A DNA stretch of 61,744 nucleotides from an uncultured Cytophagales bacterium (GTDB taxonomy: Bacteria; Bacteroidota; Bacteroidia; Cytophagales; Thermoflexibacteraceae). A program made the translations under genes and the position numbers. The notes below the pieces were generated by a model, which saw only the letters and a program-made list of their open reading frames with translations, was not told the origin of the DNA and ran no database searches. The stretch spans positions 1 through 61,744 of the forward strand of contig CALHUI010000016.1 in NCBI GenBank assembly GCA_938039675.1. The letters are read 5' to 3'. Positions 1 through 10,340 of the stretch are shown here, piece by piece (position 1 is the stretch's first letter; every line of letters starts with the position of its first letter).

Positions 1-1886
1 CGCTGTGCCGCCCGACCGTTTTGCAATTCCATCTGTGCATTGATAAGTTCGCCTTGCGGATTAAACACTCTGTCCTGCAATACGGGCAGCGTGCTCAGGT
101 TTAAGCCCGATGGAGGGGCTGCAATAGGCGCAGGAGGGGGAGCAATACGCAGTGTACCATTAATAAATGCAAAATCGTAGTTGGCAGATGCCAGTGTACC
201 TGCTAAAATTTCTATCGGATAAGTACCTACGGGGCTTGTGTTAGTAGCTACCGTAGTTAATACGGGCGTACCCGTGATGCCTGAAGTGGCAAACGTCTGA
301 CCAAACTGCAAACCTGTTACAGTGAAAGTAAGTGCAGGAATATTCTGACCAATAAAAATTGTTCTTTTGTTCGCCCTGAACGTAGCCAATGCCTTGTTAA
401 CCGTACCGTTCAGGTTAATCACAAACGAAGGCTCATTCAGTGCATTACTGTTCACAGTCAGCGTGCCGTTAGCAACACCGACTGCGTTGGCTAACATACG
501 TACTGTGATATTAGTAGAAGCACCCGGAGCAATATTAATAGGCAGGGTTGCACCAACCACAGAGAATAATCCTGTAATGGGCAGCGAAACAATGTTCAGC
601 GTGCTGTTGCAGGTATTGCTCAGCGTCAGCGTTACGTCCACAGGTGTCCCGTAAGCAGTAGTACCAAAATTAACCGTATCGCCCGATGCCAATGCAGTTG
701 CGCCTTGTGTTACGCCAATGCGTGCAGGTGTAGTAACAGTAATTGTATTATTGCTTACTGTATTGCCTGTGGCGCAGTTATTGGCATCAGATACTGACAC
801 CAGCGAGTAGTTGCCTGCAGTTCCAATCGTAATTACAAAAGGTGAAGTTGTGATATTGTTTACTGTTGTGTTGGTTGTACCGTTAGTATAAGTCAGCGAC
901 CATGGCGCACGACCTGTAAGCGCTACACTCAAATCTGTTGTTTGACCATCGCAAAGTTCAATGGCAGTTGCAGAAGCAGACAAGGTAGCTGTTGCAGGGC
1001 CCGGGATTGCTTGTACGGGTGTACGAGGCGTAGTAGCGCAACCAATAGTAGATACTTCGATGTTGTGCAGATAGTAGTAAAAACCTGTTGGAGGAGTTTG
1101 GTTCGTTCCCGTAAATGATACTACGCCGGGGATAGTGTAAGGATAGCTTAAACCAACACCGGTATTATTGCGGTATCCTTGCATGGTAGCACCTTGGAAC
1201 TGCACCAATAAGGCATAATTATTCCCTGCCTCAGGCACGACTAGCGGTGCGGCGGCCATAGAAAGGTTAAAGTTACCCGCAGGTGTTCCACTCGGAATAG
1301 TCCAAGCTCTTGAAGATATGACACCGCCAAAATCTTTATCCATTAAGAAAAGAATAACCGTACCGGCAGTAGTCCCCGTATTCTGCAACCGTATAGAAAA
1401 TTGATTAATTTGGAAGGGCTGCGCTGCATTGAAATACATAAATCCGCTTCCAAAGGCAGAAAACCCACCATTCACTCCCATAGGCGGTGAAGGTATCGTG
1501 CCGGTAAATTCATTGACAGCGGCATAATAAGTAGTCGGTACAGAGATGGGCGGTGCAGTAATATTAGTACCTGTTCCTAACCACGTACCGCCGGTCGCTG
1601 CTGTGTACCAGTGAATATGACCGCTTGTTGTGCTACCCGATAACTGCACAGGCGAGCCCGCACAAGCTATTGCATCCAGATTAGAAAGAACGGGAGTCTC
1701 TGCTGTAATCGTAATCGGATTGGAAGTCATGGAACAGGTTGTACCGGCGGTAGCAGGGGTAATCGTTACGGTATACTCACCGGTCTGTGTGGCGGTGTAT
1801 TCCCATCCGTTTGCTCCTGTTCCAATACCCGTAGCCACCACTACACCGTTTCTGCGCCATTCGTAGTTGAAGTTGGTATTATTACC
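1..1886 (-). pseudogene. C-terminal part of giant surface protease, displaced reading frame
   Basis: An open minus-strand frame without its own start runs from about 1886 to the left edge and continues the protein at 1882-5550 after a one-base frame change. It reads as tandem extracellular modules: Ig/PKD-like repeats, two Ig-like segments with the HWYTAATGG signature, a choice-of-anchor-D-like beta sandwich near 700-400, and an MBG-type repeat near 380-140 (NYDFAFINGTL at its end). The last visible residues (VFNPQGELINAQ) could be the start of a C-terminal sorting domain, but the end lies outside the window. These modules are typical of Bacteroidota T9SS cargo. The part is probably not translated unless the frameshift is a sequencing error or is bypassed. 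Confidence 0.7.
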
Positions 1887-3945
1887 CAATTGTAGCCGAT
1901 GCACGCAGTATCAAATTAGGTGTAGCACTTGTGCAAAGTTGCGGGCTACCATTTTGAGGAACAATGCGCACCTGTGCCGGCCAAGGTACTACTGTAACTG
2001 TAATAGGCGATGAGGTTGCCTGACAGCCATCAGGGCGGGTAACAAGTACACGATACTCAAAAACCTCGTTAGCTGTAACAGGGGCAGCAGCTACTCTACT
2101 TGCCGTAAACGAAGCAGCGTTAGCACCTGCAATATCGGCAAACGGATTGGCACCTGTTCTACGCTGCCACTGATAAGTAAAATCAGTGCCGGTGTTAGCA
2201 TTCAGAACAACCGTGGATCCATTATCACAGAGAACTGTGCTGCCTGCAGGTGTAATGGTAGCCACAGGAGCAGGGCTAACGTTAATAGTTACAGGCACAC
2301 GGCTGCCTGCAGGACATGCAGCACCCGCAAGCGTCATATCATATAGCCAATAATAGAATCCGGCACCTGCAGTTGTTCCTGTGATTTGACCTACAGAAGG
2401 CGCAGGACCTAAATTAATCGGATACAACGTAGTTGGTACAGCACCATTATTTCTGAACACACCGAAAGTACCTTCGTATTCAATACCCAGTTCATAAGTT
2501 CCAGCAGCCGGGAATACAATATTTACCGGGAAAATATCACCCGCAGCAGAGGTTACGCGAGCTTGTACGACAGACGTGCTCATAATCTGTCCATCGCTCT
2601 GGCGAATAACACGGAAGATGATAGAGCCTACAACAGTGCCGGGTGTACCAACCGGAGTAGTACCGGACGCATTCGCACTGATGTACATCCTTGCAGTAGT
2701 AATACGGAAAGGTGCATTTACATTAAAGAGCGGACGCGCAGTAGCCTGTATGTAAGTACCTGTGGAACTTGCTCCCAAGGAGGTATCCAAAGGTCCTACG
2801 CCCGTAGCACTAAATTCATTCAGTGATGCGTAAACAGTATTAGATACAGGCAAAGCATCTGCTACTGCTTTGGTAATGGTTATACTGTTACCCGAAGCTA
2901 TGCGTGTACCTCCGGTTGCCTGATCATACCAGTGTACCACATCCGTACTGCCGCTTACCGTAGCAACCAAAGATATTAGGTCGGTTGGATTGACAGCGCC
3001 GCAACTTGCAGAAGAGGATGCCAAAATAGATGGTGTGACAGCACTTGTAATATTCAATGTGCTGCTATTATTGCTTGGATTAGCATCAGTCGCCAAATTG
3101 GTCTGAGCCACAATTGTGTAATTAGTAGCAGACGCTACAGGGAAAGTCCCTACGATAAAAGTAGCAACAGCACCGGAGGCAATCGTTCCGTTGAAGGTAG
3201 CCGTAACGGGAGTACCGCCGTTTACCGTAAACTGCACGGGGATATTACTTATGGCAGCCGCACCAAAGTTGCGAATACGTACCGTAACAGGAATAGTGCC
3301 TGCACAAGGAGAACCGGACGGAGATACAAAACTTTCCACGCCCACATCGGCGGCAGGACGTGCAAAACGAATCAAATAATCTTCGGTTTCACCTTTCGCA
3401 TATAAGCCTGTCGGTTGTATTGTGTTCACATCATTGGTTTCCTTACAGATGACACGCAGTGTAGCAACACCATCAGGCCGCACATTGTTAGGAACTGTAA
3501 CCGAAGAGAAATTAAGCGTAGCTACACCTGTGGCATTAACAGGTGCAGTCGTCTGTGCTATAAGTTCACCTGCATCATCAAAATCGCCATCGCCGTTCCA
3601 GTCCACATAAATACGGGCATGCTTATTGGTATTGATACCGCAAGTACCCAACGTTACACTGAAGTTAACATTCTGCCCCGCACTCAGTACAGGTGCTGCA
3701 ACTGTTTGTCTGAAATCCGTGTAACCTGTACATACTCCTACCGCATTGCTGGTGTTGTTGATTGTTGCAAATGTAACATTCTCTATGCGTGAATCAGCAA
3801 TATCGGTTGCGCGAGATTCATTCACCGGCGTACCGCCGATACCGCTGCCAATCAGTGCATACTCTTGCGAAGAGCCAACCAGCGTACCTTTGTGCGTAAC
3901 AGTTACAGTATAGCTGCGACCGGGAATAGGGGTGAACAAAACTAC
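1882..3945 (-). pseudogene. Middle part of giant surface protease (GEVED and Ig-like repeats), downstream of in-frame TAG
   Basis: This is the same frame as the subtilase at 3946-5550, separated from it only by one TAG codon. It has no signal peptide and no good start of its own; the first possible start is a TTG at 3939. It begins with the strand that usually closes the post-catalytic beta domain of these peptidases (YTVTVTHKGTLVG). A GEVED domain follows (VDWNGDGDFDDAGE, then GETEDYLIRF), then a CARDB-like repeat and several Ig/PKD-like repeats. It ends at a TAA (1882-1884) inside a conserved-looking strand, where the sense continues one frame over. The context says it is a piece of one roughly 1,850-codon exoprotein gene rather than a separate gene. 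Confidence 0.75.
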
Positions 3946-5550
3946 CTACTCTACGTTGTCGCGGTTGTTATCAGCTGTTTGTAACGCTGTTTGCGTAGCC
4001 ACACTCTTATTAGCAGGATTGAGCTGATAAGGCATGGTCCAAGGGAAAAACACCAGCCCTGTTACATTATCTGTAATGCGTAAGTCCAAATCATTACGCA
4101 AACGGGCAGTAAAGTCGTTCAGGGGTGGCGAGTTAGAACCTGTTGCCGCAGGGTCGTTCCACGCAATAGTGAAACGCAGAGGTTCGTTGCCCGTAGCTAC
4201 TACATTAGTAGAAAAAGAACCTCCATTAGTCAAAATATTTTGCTGCAAAATATGCTGCGTACCACTCGCAGCCACATGCGACATAATGGTTGCCGCACGC
4301 TCAGTATTCATCAATCCCCAACCATAGATGTAATCAGGTCCCGGACCGGGGCCTGCCTCATCAGCCGTATGGATAATCAGACCGCGCAGCGTAGCCGAGC
4401 GGAAAGGAACACCGGAAAATAAATTGCGCCAGTGTTGCTGCAAAAGTGCCGCAGAACCGGCAACGTTCGGGCCGGACATAGAAGTACCGGTTAAGAAATT
4501 ATACGCAGTTGGTGTATTACCTATTGATGAATAAATATATACACCCGCACCTGTAATATCCGGTTTAATACGCCCATCATCGGTAGGGCCGCGAGAGCTG
4601 GAAGGCGCAATAACCACGCTGGAAGGGCCGTTATAAAAGTTTACAATAGAAGCATTGGCTACTACTAATACATTCTTGGAGTTGGAAGAAGTTGTTAAAA
4701 CATTATAGCCTGTACCAAAAGCAGGATTTGTACCATCAGTGCCGTTATTACCCGCTGATTTTACCATCAGATAGTTAGGTGCTGCATTGGCAATCTCATC
4801 CCATACTTGGGCTGTTACGCTGTATGCACCGCGAAATGCTTCTGTAACACCCGTACCAACAGCGTTTACACCGTATGAGTGCTGTGAGATAACCAGACCA
4901 CTTGCCGCAGCAGCAGCCATTTCGGCAGCATCGTTGGTTACGTCGTAGGAAAGAATTTGTGCGGCACGCGCCATCCCTCTGGCTTCGGGGACAATGCCTG
5001 TGGCAGCCAACGTACCGGCTACGTGTGTAGCGTGATTTGAACCTCTACCTCCGGGCAATTCTGCACCATCCATGATGGTTACGCGCCCGTTCAGTTCTTG
5101 GTGAGTAGGCAATATTGCTGCCACCTGTGCACCCTCAGGTGTGGTGTCAAAGGCTTCCCATACACCAAACTGTGTACCCTCACCGTTCAGATTTAAGCCA
5201 AGGCTGCCACCTGTCCACAAACTGCTGGCACGGGTAGTGTTAGCTGCTCCTACGTTAGAGTTGATTTCATTCACCAACACTGTACCATCGGGCAAGATTG
5301 CCTCAACACCATAAATCTTTCCGTTTTGGTAGTACTTCGCATAGCGCGATTTCGCCCAATCGGAGGGACGCTTAGAAAACTCTTCCAAGCGCTGTTGAAC
5401 CGCCTCAAAGCGTTGTGTCGCTTCTTTTCTAATTTGCTCCAAACGCACTTTGTCGGTTTTGTCGGCAAGCGGCGCAATTACCTGCGCATGAAGGGGCAAG
5501 GATACACTAATAAAAAGCATACCCACCCAACGAAGTAGTTTTTGCTTCAT
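3946..5550 (-). CDS. S8 (subtilisin-like) secreted serine peptidase, truncated by an amber codon
   Basis: 534 residues with a signal peptide (MKQKLLRWVGMLFISVSLPLHAQ). The catalytic domain shows His176 in NHATHVAGT, the oxyanion Asn268 in SAGNNG and Ser357 in GTSMSGPN. At the usual catalytic Asp position (family motif roughly WDGG) the sequence has Glu132 in VWEAFD, so activity is doubtful. After the catalytic domain comes the start of a proprotein-like beta domain, and the frame stops at RDNVE-TAG. The next codons continue the domain without a break, so the TAG most likely replaced a Gln codon. In the family the protease would be exported by Sec and T9SS and anchored by a C-terminal domain. 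The truncated form lacks any such domain and might stay in the periplasm. Confidence 0.85.
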   Translation of the reverse strand: MKQKLLRWVGMLFISVSLPLHAQVIAPLADKTDKVRLEQIRKEATQRFEAVQQRLEEFSKRPSDWAKSRYAKYYQNGKIYGVEAILPDGTVLVNEINSNVGAANTTRASSLWTGGSLGLNLNGEGTQFGVWEAFDTTPEGAQVAAILPTHQELNGRVTIMDGAELPGGRGSNHATHVAGTLAATGIVPEARGMARAAQILSYDVTNDAAEMAAAAASGLVISQHSYGVNAVGTGVTEAFRGAYSVTAQVWDEIANAAPNYLMVKSAGNNGTDGTNPAFGTGYNVLTTSSNSKNVLVVANASIVNFYNGPSSVVIAPSSSRGPTDDGRIKPDITGAGVYIYSSIGNTPTAYNFLTGTSMSGPNVAGSAALLQQHWRNLFSGVPFRSATLRGLIIHTADEAGPGPGPDYIYGWGLMNTERAATIMSHVAASGTQHILQQNILTNGGSFSTNVVATGNEPLRFTIAWNDPAATGSNSPPLNDFTARLRNDLDLRITDNVTGLVFFPWTMPYQLNPANKSVATQTALQTADNNRDNVE

Positions 5551-6062
5551 CAGTGGTGATAAGATTAGAATTGGTAATGATTATAAGAGAAGAGATGAAA
5601 TGAACCCTGCCATTCGGGCAGCAGTTAATTAGGATGGTAAACTGACTCGACGCATTTGGAATTGTAAGGATATAGGTTGCAGATAGTTTTTAACTTTCCG
5701 GTAAAATACCTTTAATAGCAAATATAACTTAGTTATATAATAGTTACAAGCATGTAAACAAATATGCCAAAAATAACATGTAACTTTTGCAACTTTTTCA
5801 CAATAAAAACCGTTTAAAATGTGCTATTGGGTGCATGTACATCAGCAAGCATTAAAGAAAGATGTATTACAATTTTTTCATCGTATTCAGCCCAGAATTA
5901 ATACATTATTAAACCTATTGCGTCATTATCGAAAAACAATCATCATACAGGATTAACGGGTGCAATACTTGCACCTCCTATCAAAATTGTAAGATAAAAT
6001 GTATTTACAGGCAAAAAATACAAAAATATTATACAATAATTTTTTGCCTGCCGAAATAAAAG
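5551..6062. other. Intergenic region, AT-rich leader of the S8 peptidase gene
   Basis: 512 bases lie between the peptidase start and the end of the TPR-SpoIIE gene, both on the minus strand. I see no coding sequence. It holds a hairpin at 6008-6050 that fits a terminator for the upstream gene and a short palindrome (GGTGCAA-TAC-TTGCACC, 5959-5975) of unknown meaning. The peptidase promoter should lie here, but I could not place it securely. Confidence 0.5.
6008..6050 (-). terminator. Candidate terminator of the TPR-SpoIIE gene
   Basis: CAGGCAAAAAAT at 6008-6019 is the exact complement of ATTTTTTGCCTG at 6039-6050, with a 19-base A/T loop. It lies 13 bases beyond the stop codon of the gene at 6063-8084. 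The stem is A/T-rich and no clean T tract follows, so efficiency is uncertain. Confidence 0.45.
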
Positions 6063-8084
6063 CTACCCTTTCAACCTAATCCCGATGAGCAGAATATCAT
6101 CGGTTTGTTTCTGGGGGCCGAAACTCATCCAGTGTGCCAATACAGACTCTGCTTTTTGTTGCTGCTGATAGACGGGCAGCATGTGAATTTCCTGTAACAA
6201 TTGACGGAAGTTTTTGGACATGAATTTCTTGTTGTGAATTCCCCCGAACTGGTCTTGATAGCCGTCGGAGGCAAGGTATAGCATGATTTCCCCTTCAATA
6301 TCAAATGTGCAGCGGGTAAAAGCGCCCGAATAGCCCGCTATTCTGCCATCGATAGTTTTTTTGTCGGGATTTATCTTAGTAATTTCTCCGTTACGTGCCA
6401 AGTAAAGCGGACTCATGGCTCCCGCATATTCAAATTGTTTGGCTTCCATATCAAATGTACAGATGGCGACATCCATCCCGTCGCGGCTGTCGGAGTCTTC
6501 TATTTTGAGCACTCGGCGCAGATTCTGGTGCAACTGATTCAGAATCAGGTCGGGATGAGTGATTTGCCGCTCATTTACAATCTGACTGAGCAGGTCGTTA
6601 CCTACCATACTCATCAGTGCGCCCGGTACACCGTGCCCAGTACAGTCGGCTGCTGCCAGTACAATTTTTTCTCTGCCGTCGGCAGCAACTACTTTCTCGA
6701 GAAAGTAAAAATCGCCACTGACAATATCACGCGGTTTGAACATAACAAAGGACTCGAGGAAGAATGAATGCAAGCGTTCTTCGGAAGGAATAATAGCTGA
6801 CTGAATGCGTTTGGCATAGTTGATACTTGCAGTAATGTCGTTATTTTTCAGTTCTAACTCCTTATAAACCATCTCTATCTCTTGTTTTTGCTTTTGCAGC
6901 AACAGATTGGCAAGCCTTCGCTGATTGTTGGCACGCACCATTACCAAACCAAATACGACCAAAATGGCTACCAAGCCCATAATGAAATAAAATCGCTGGT
7001 TTTGCTGTTCTATTTCCTGTTGCTGCAAGGCATTTTCCATGTTTAGTCGATTTATTTCAGCCTGTTTCTTTTCCGACTGAAAACGGGCTTCCAGCATGGT
7101 GATTTTCTCACGGCTTGTCTCATTAAAAATGGAATCTTTCATGTTCATGAACAGCACGTAGTATTCGTACGCCTTTCTATAATCATTCAACAAGCGGTAG
7201 GCATCGGATATATTTCTGTATGAAATCTGCTCTTCCAATTTTACACCCGTTTTTTTGGCAAGCGTCAGCGCATCCTGATAGTATTTCAGGGCACGGGGAA
7301 TGTTGTTTTGGTTTAGGTAGGCATTTCCAATGCTGTTCAGCAGGCGCGAGAGGGTAAATTGCTCGTTGATGGCGGCTTTGAGGTTGTAAGATGTTTGCAA
7401 GTAATGAATGGCACGTTTGTAGTCGCGCTGTGCCAAGTAGATTTCACCCAAAAATTGCAGGATATGACCGCGCAGCCGCTGGTCGCCGAGCGAGTCGGCA
7501 ATGGGCAGCGCTTTGAGGCAATATTCCAGCGACTCGGCATACTTTTTTTGCGCCAAATACATATTAGCAATGTTTTTCAAACTTGTGGCTACACCCTCAC
7601 GGTCGTTGATTTTCTGTTTGATAGTCAATGACTTATTGTGGTACTCTAACGCACGGTCGTAGTAGCCCTGTGTAACGTAGATATTGGCAATGTCGTTGTA
7701 CCGGAAAGCTATCTGACGGTTGTCTTTCAGTTCTTCAAATATTTTGAGCGATTGCAAATGCTGTTCAATGGCTTGGTCGTGCATGCCCAATCTGTAATAA
7801 ATCAGCCCCAAAAAGCCCAGACTTTCGGCTATGCCAAGTTTGTAGGAGGCACTTTGGGCAAGTTTGTAAGCCGCTTCGGCATAGGTGCGGGCTTTCTCTA
7901 TTTGGGAATTGCGGAGCAGAAATGCCAAACGGTTCAGTGCACGGATACGTACTGTATCGGGCTGAGGGTTTTGGAGCGAACGTTCTAAACTGTCTGCCTC
8001 TGCTGTTTGATGCGCATGTACACAATTACCCATAATTGCGAGGCAACACAGCAACCCAAAGAAAATCAAACCTTGCTTACTCAT
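6063..8084 (-). CDS. TPR-repeat SpoIIE/PP2C-family protein phosphatase, membrane-anchored
   Basis: 673 residues. A signal peptide or N-terminal anchor (residues 1-25) is followed by six to seven TPR units (about 35-320), a coiled coil, one membrane helix (about 365-385, FYFIMGLVAILVVFGLVMV), a second coiled coil and a C-terminal SpoIIE-type phosphatase. The phosphatase carries PRDIVSGDFYF, the metal-binding AADCTGHGVPGALMS and a terminal TDDILLIGI, so the PP2C metal-site acidic residues look intact. The TPRs would face the periplasm and the phosphatase the cytoplasm. By family it should dephosphorylate Ser/Thr-phosphorylated partners, perhaps anti-sigma-antagonist (STAS) proteins, but no STAS or anti-sigma gene is nearby. 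It is paralogous in layout to the protein at 59250-61304. Confidence 0.88.
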   Translation of the reverse strand: MSKQGLIFFGLLCCLAIMGNCVHAHQTAEADSLERSLQNPQPDTVRIRALNRLAFLLRNSQIEKARTYAEAAYKLAQSASYKLGIAESLGFLGLIYYRLGMHDQAIEQHLQSLKIFEELKDNRQIAFRYNDIANIYVTQGYYDRALEYHNKSLTIKQKINDREGVATSLKNIANMYLAQKKYAESLEYCLKALPIADSLGDQRLRGHILQFLGEIYLAQRDYKRAIHYLQTSYNLKAAINEQFTLSRLLNSIGNAYLNQNNIPRALKYYQDALTLAKKTGVKLEEQISYRNISDAYRLLNDYRKAYEYYVLFMNMKDSIFNETSREKITMLEARFQSEKKQAEINRLNMENALQQQEIEQQNQRFYFIMGLVAILVVFGLVMVRANNQRRLANLLLQKQKQEIEMVYKELELKNNDITASINYAKRIQSAIIPSEERLHSFFLESFVMFKPRDIVSGDFYFLEKVVAADGREKIVLAAADCTGHGVPGALMSMVGNDLLSQIVNERQITHPDLILNQLHQNLRRVLKIEDSDSRDGMDVAICTFDMEAKQFEYAGAMSPLYLARNGEITKINPDKKTIDGRIAGYSGAFTRCTFDIEGEIMLYLASDGYQDQFGGIHNKKFMSKNFRQLLQEIHMLPVYQQQQKAESVLAHWMSFGPQKQTDDILLIGIRLKG

Positions 8085-8159
8085 TAATCATTTCAATTGG
8101 ACTACAATATACGCCAAACAAATAGAGTTTTACAAGCAACGGCCGATTAAAAAAGAGCA

Positions 8160-8167
8160 TATCTTTG
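8160..8167 (+). promoter_or_regulatory. Candidate Bacteroidota -7 element (TATCTTTG) for aroA
   Basis: TATCTTTG matches the TAnnTTTG consensus of the Bacteroidota primary sigma factor and ends 20 bases before the aroA ATG. No TTTG -33 box is found at the expected spacing, so this is only half a promoter signature. Confidence 0.4.
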
Positions 8168-8187
8168 TGTAGTATCAATTGTTTTAC

Positions 8188-9459
8188 ATGGAATTATCTG
8201 CCACTCGTAATGCTTTTGCTATTGCTCTGCAACACCCTACAGGCATTGTGAAATCCGTTGTTCCGCTGCCTTCTTCCAAGAGTGAAAGCAATCGCGCATT
8301 GATTATCGCTGCTTTGTGCCAAGAACCTTGCCGATTGGAAAACCTTTCCGAAGCCCGCGATACGCAAACCATGCAACGCCTGCTCGCCTCATCGGATGAG
8401 GTGCTGGATGTGTTGGATGCCGGAACTACCATGCGCTTTCTGACAGCCTTTTGTGCGGTAACCCGTCGCAAAAGCATACTCACGGGCACAGCGCGTATGC
8501 AGGAACGCCCGATTGGCATTTTAGTAGATGCACTACGGCAAATCGGTGCGGATATCTCCTATGAAAAAAATGAGGGTTTCCCTCCTATCCGCATCAATGG
8601 ATTTTCGCCGCGCCAAAATCATATTAACATTCGGGGCGATGTAAGCAGCCAATATATTTCTGCCTTGCTGATGGTTGCCCCTGTAATTCCCGGGGGGCTT
8701 ACGCTGCAACTCACGGGTAAAATCGGCTCGCGCCCCTATATTGAAATGACGCTGCAACTGATGCAACGCTTTGGCGTACAGGCAACTTGGGAAGGCGACA
8801 GCATCTATGTACCTGAACAAACCTATCATGCCGCTGCTTACACCGTAGAATCGGACTGGTCGGCTTCCAGTTACTGGTTCAGCATAGCGGCACTGGCACA
8901 CAAAGCTGATATCCGACTGCTGGGGCTAAAGACCGACTCTCTGCAAGGCGACCGCGTCATTATTGATATCATGGAACGACTCGGGGTAAAATCGGACTTC
9001 ACCCATGACGGTCTGCAACTGACGAAAACCTCTCATGTGGAAAGTTTTGAGTGGGATTTCAGCGACTGCCCCGACTTGGCACAAACTATTGCCGTTATTG
9101 GTGCGGCCAAAGGTATCCGCATGAAACTCAGCGGTCTGGAAAGTCTGCGCATCAAAGAGACCGACCGCCTGACTGCCCTGCAAACAGAACTTGCCCGATG
9201 CGGCATTGGCACGCATGAAGTGGACGGGCATACACTCTACGTACACAGCAACGAAGTTGCACCGCTTCGGGCATCGGAACAGATGGTACGCACCTACAAA
9301 GACCACCGCATGGCAATGGCATTTGCACCGCTTGCATTGTTGCATCCGCTGCCAATAGAGCGCCCCGAAGTAGTGGAAAAATCTTATCCCCGATTCTGGG
9401 AACACTTGGCAGCGGCAGGTTTTACCATTCAACCCATTGAAAACCCGACCATTGCATGA
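8188..9459 (+). CDS. aroA: 3-phosphoshikimate 1-carboxyvinyltransferase (EPSP synthase)
   Basis: 423 residues from the ATG at 8188; a TTG at 8179 is in frame but less likely. The enzyme joins shikimate-3-phosphate and phosphoenolpyruvate to give EPSP, the sixth shikimate-pathway step, in the cytoplasm. Visible motifs are LPSSKSESNRALI (Lys31, Arg36, substrate phosphate binding), LDAGTTMRFLTA (about 77-88), an ERPIG loop, DWSASSYW, LRIKETDR and KDHRMAMAFA. Length and motif order are normal and the gene looks functional. It overlaps the next gene by ATGA, so the two are probably co-translated. The SNRA spacing resembles the Bacteroidota branch rather than the enterobacterial one. Confidence 0.95.
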   Translation: MELSATRNAFAIALQHPTGIVKSVVPLPSSKSESNRALIIAALCQEPCRLENLSEARDTQTMQRLLASSDEVLDVLDAGTTMRFLTAFCAVTRRKSILTGTARMQERPIGILVDALRQIGADISYEKNEGFPPIRINGFSPRQNHINIRGDVSSQYISALLMVAPVIPGGLTLQLTGKIGSRPYIEMTLQLMQRFGVQATWEGDSIYVPEQTYHAAAYTVESDWSASSYWFSIAALAHKADIRLLGLKTDSLQGDRVIIDIMERLGVKSDFTHDGLQLTKTSHVESFEWDFSDCPDLAQTIAVIGAAKGIRMKLSGLESLRIKETDRLTALQTELARCGIGTHEVDGHTLYVHSNEVAPLRASEQMVRTYKDHRMAMAFAPLALLHPLPIERPEVVEKSYPRFWEHLAAAGFTIQPIENPTIA

Positions 9460-10340
9460 GTGTTTCGCAAACGGACAAAAGGCTGGCATGGCTGATACTG
9501 CTAGCACTGGCTTTTGTGTGGGGCAGTTCGTTCATCCTAATGAAACGCGGACTGACCGTATTTGCTGCGGGTGAAGTAGGCGCGCTCCGCATTGTCATTG
9601 CGTTTGTGCTACTGCTGCCCATTGCAATCAATAACCTGCGGCTGATTCCTGCCAAGAGCCTGCCCTACATTTTTATCATAGGTTTTTGCGGCAATCTGCT
9701 GCCTGCTTTTCTGTTTGCTACGGCACAGCAATACTTGCCAAGTTCGGTAGCAGGTATTTTGAATGCACTTACGCCCCTTTTTACGCTGCTAATCGGGGTG
9801 CTGTTTTTTTCTTTCCGACTAAAAAAGTGGCAGTTGCTCGGCATTGCAATGGGCTTTGCAGGGTCTATCGGGCTTAGCCTCATTCAATCGGGCGGCGAAG
9901 TTGGCGGATTTAACCCTTACGCACTGCTGATTGTAGCGGCAACACTTTGTTACGGTATCAGTGTTAATGTGATTGGCAAATATTTGCGCCAATTGCCTTC
10001 TTTGGCTATTTCTGCTATTGCAATGGGTATGGTGGGTCCGCTTGCTCTCGCCTACCTGTCACTAACAGGGGATTTGCCCGCTAAACTTGCACAAGGTGAA
10101 CAAACGTGGGCTGCTTTGGGGTACGTCGGTATCTTGGGCATTTTCGGTACAGCACTAGGGCTGGTTTTTTTCAATAAGTTAGTTAAAATGACCACGCCCG
10201 TTTTTGCAAGTTCTGTAACGTATCTGATTCCCGTTTTTGCTATGCTCTGGGGCATCGCCGACAGCGAAGCGTTCGGCCTTTGGCATCTGGCAGGCATGGG
10301 ACTGATTGTGGGAGGCGTTTATGTGGCCAATCGCACGTAA
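9456..10340 (+). CDS. EamA-family (DMT) transporter
   Basis: 294 residues with about ten hydrophobic segments arranged as two five-helix EamA repeats. The N-terminal repeat begins LALAFVWGSSFILMKRGL, a classic DMT signature, and the second half repeats the pattern (VTYLIPVFAMLWGI). The start overlaps the aroA stop by four bases. Family members export amino acids, nucleosides or other metabolites. Substrate cannot be read from sequence, and the aroA link suggests only shared transcription. Confidence 0.88.
   Translation: MSVSQTDKRLAWLILLALAFVWGSSFILMKRGLTVFAAGEVGALRIVIAFVLLLPIAINNLRLIPAKSLPYIFIIGFCGNLLPAFLFATAQQYLPSSVAGILNALTPLFTLLIGVLFFSFRLKKWQLLGIAMGFAGSIGLSLIQSGGEVGGFNPYALLIVAATLCYGISVNVIGKYLRQLPSLAISAIAMGMVGPLALAYLSLTGDLPAKLAQGEQTWAALGYVGILGIFGTALGLVFFNKLVKMTTPVFASSVTYLIPVFAMLWGIADSEAFGLWHLAGMGLIVGGVYVANRT

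Noticed and set aside
2563-3792. Plus-strand open frames opposite the adhesin gene
   Set aside because: They are antisense to a repeat-rich protein-coding strand, lack recognisable domains and have no promoter or ribosome-binding context.
1-5550. CRISPR or tandem-repeat array in the adhesin region
   Set aside because: The periodicity is at protein-domain level (Ig-like modules of about 90 residues) and the DNA is too diverged to be a repeat array.
5959-5975. GGTGCAA-TAC-TTGCACC palindrome as an operator
   Set aside because: A single short palindrome in a long A/T-rich spacer, no second copy and no known regulator site; too weak to call.
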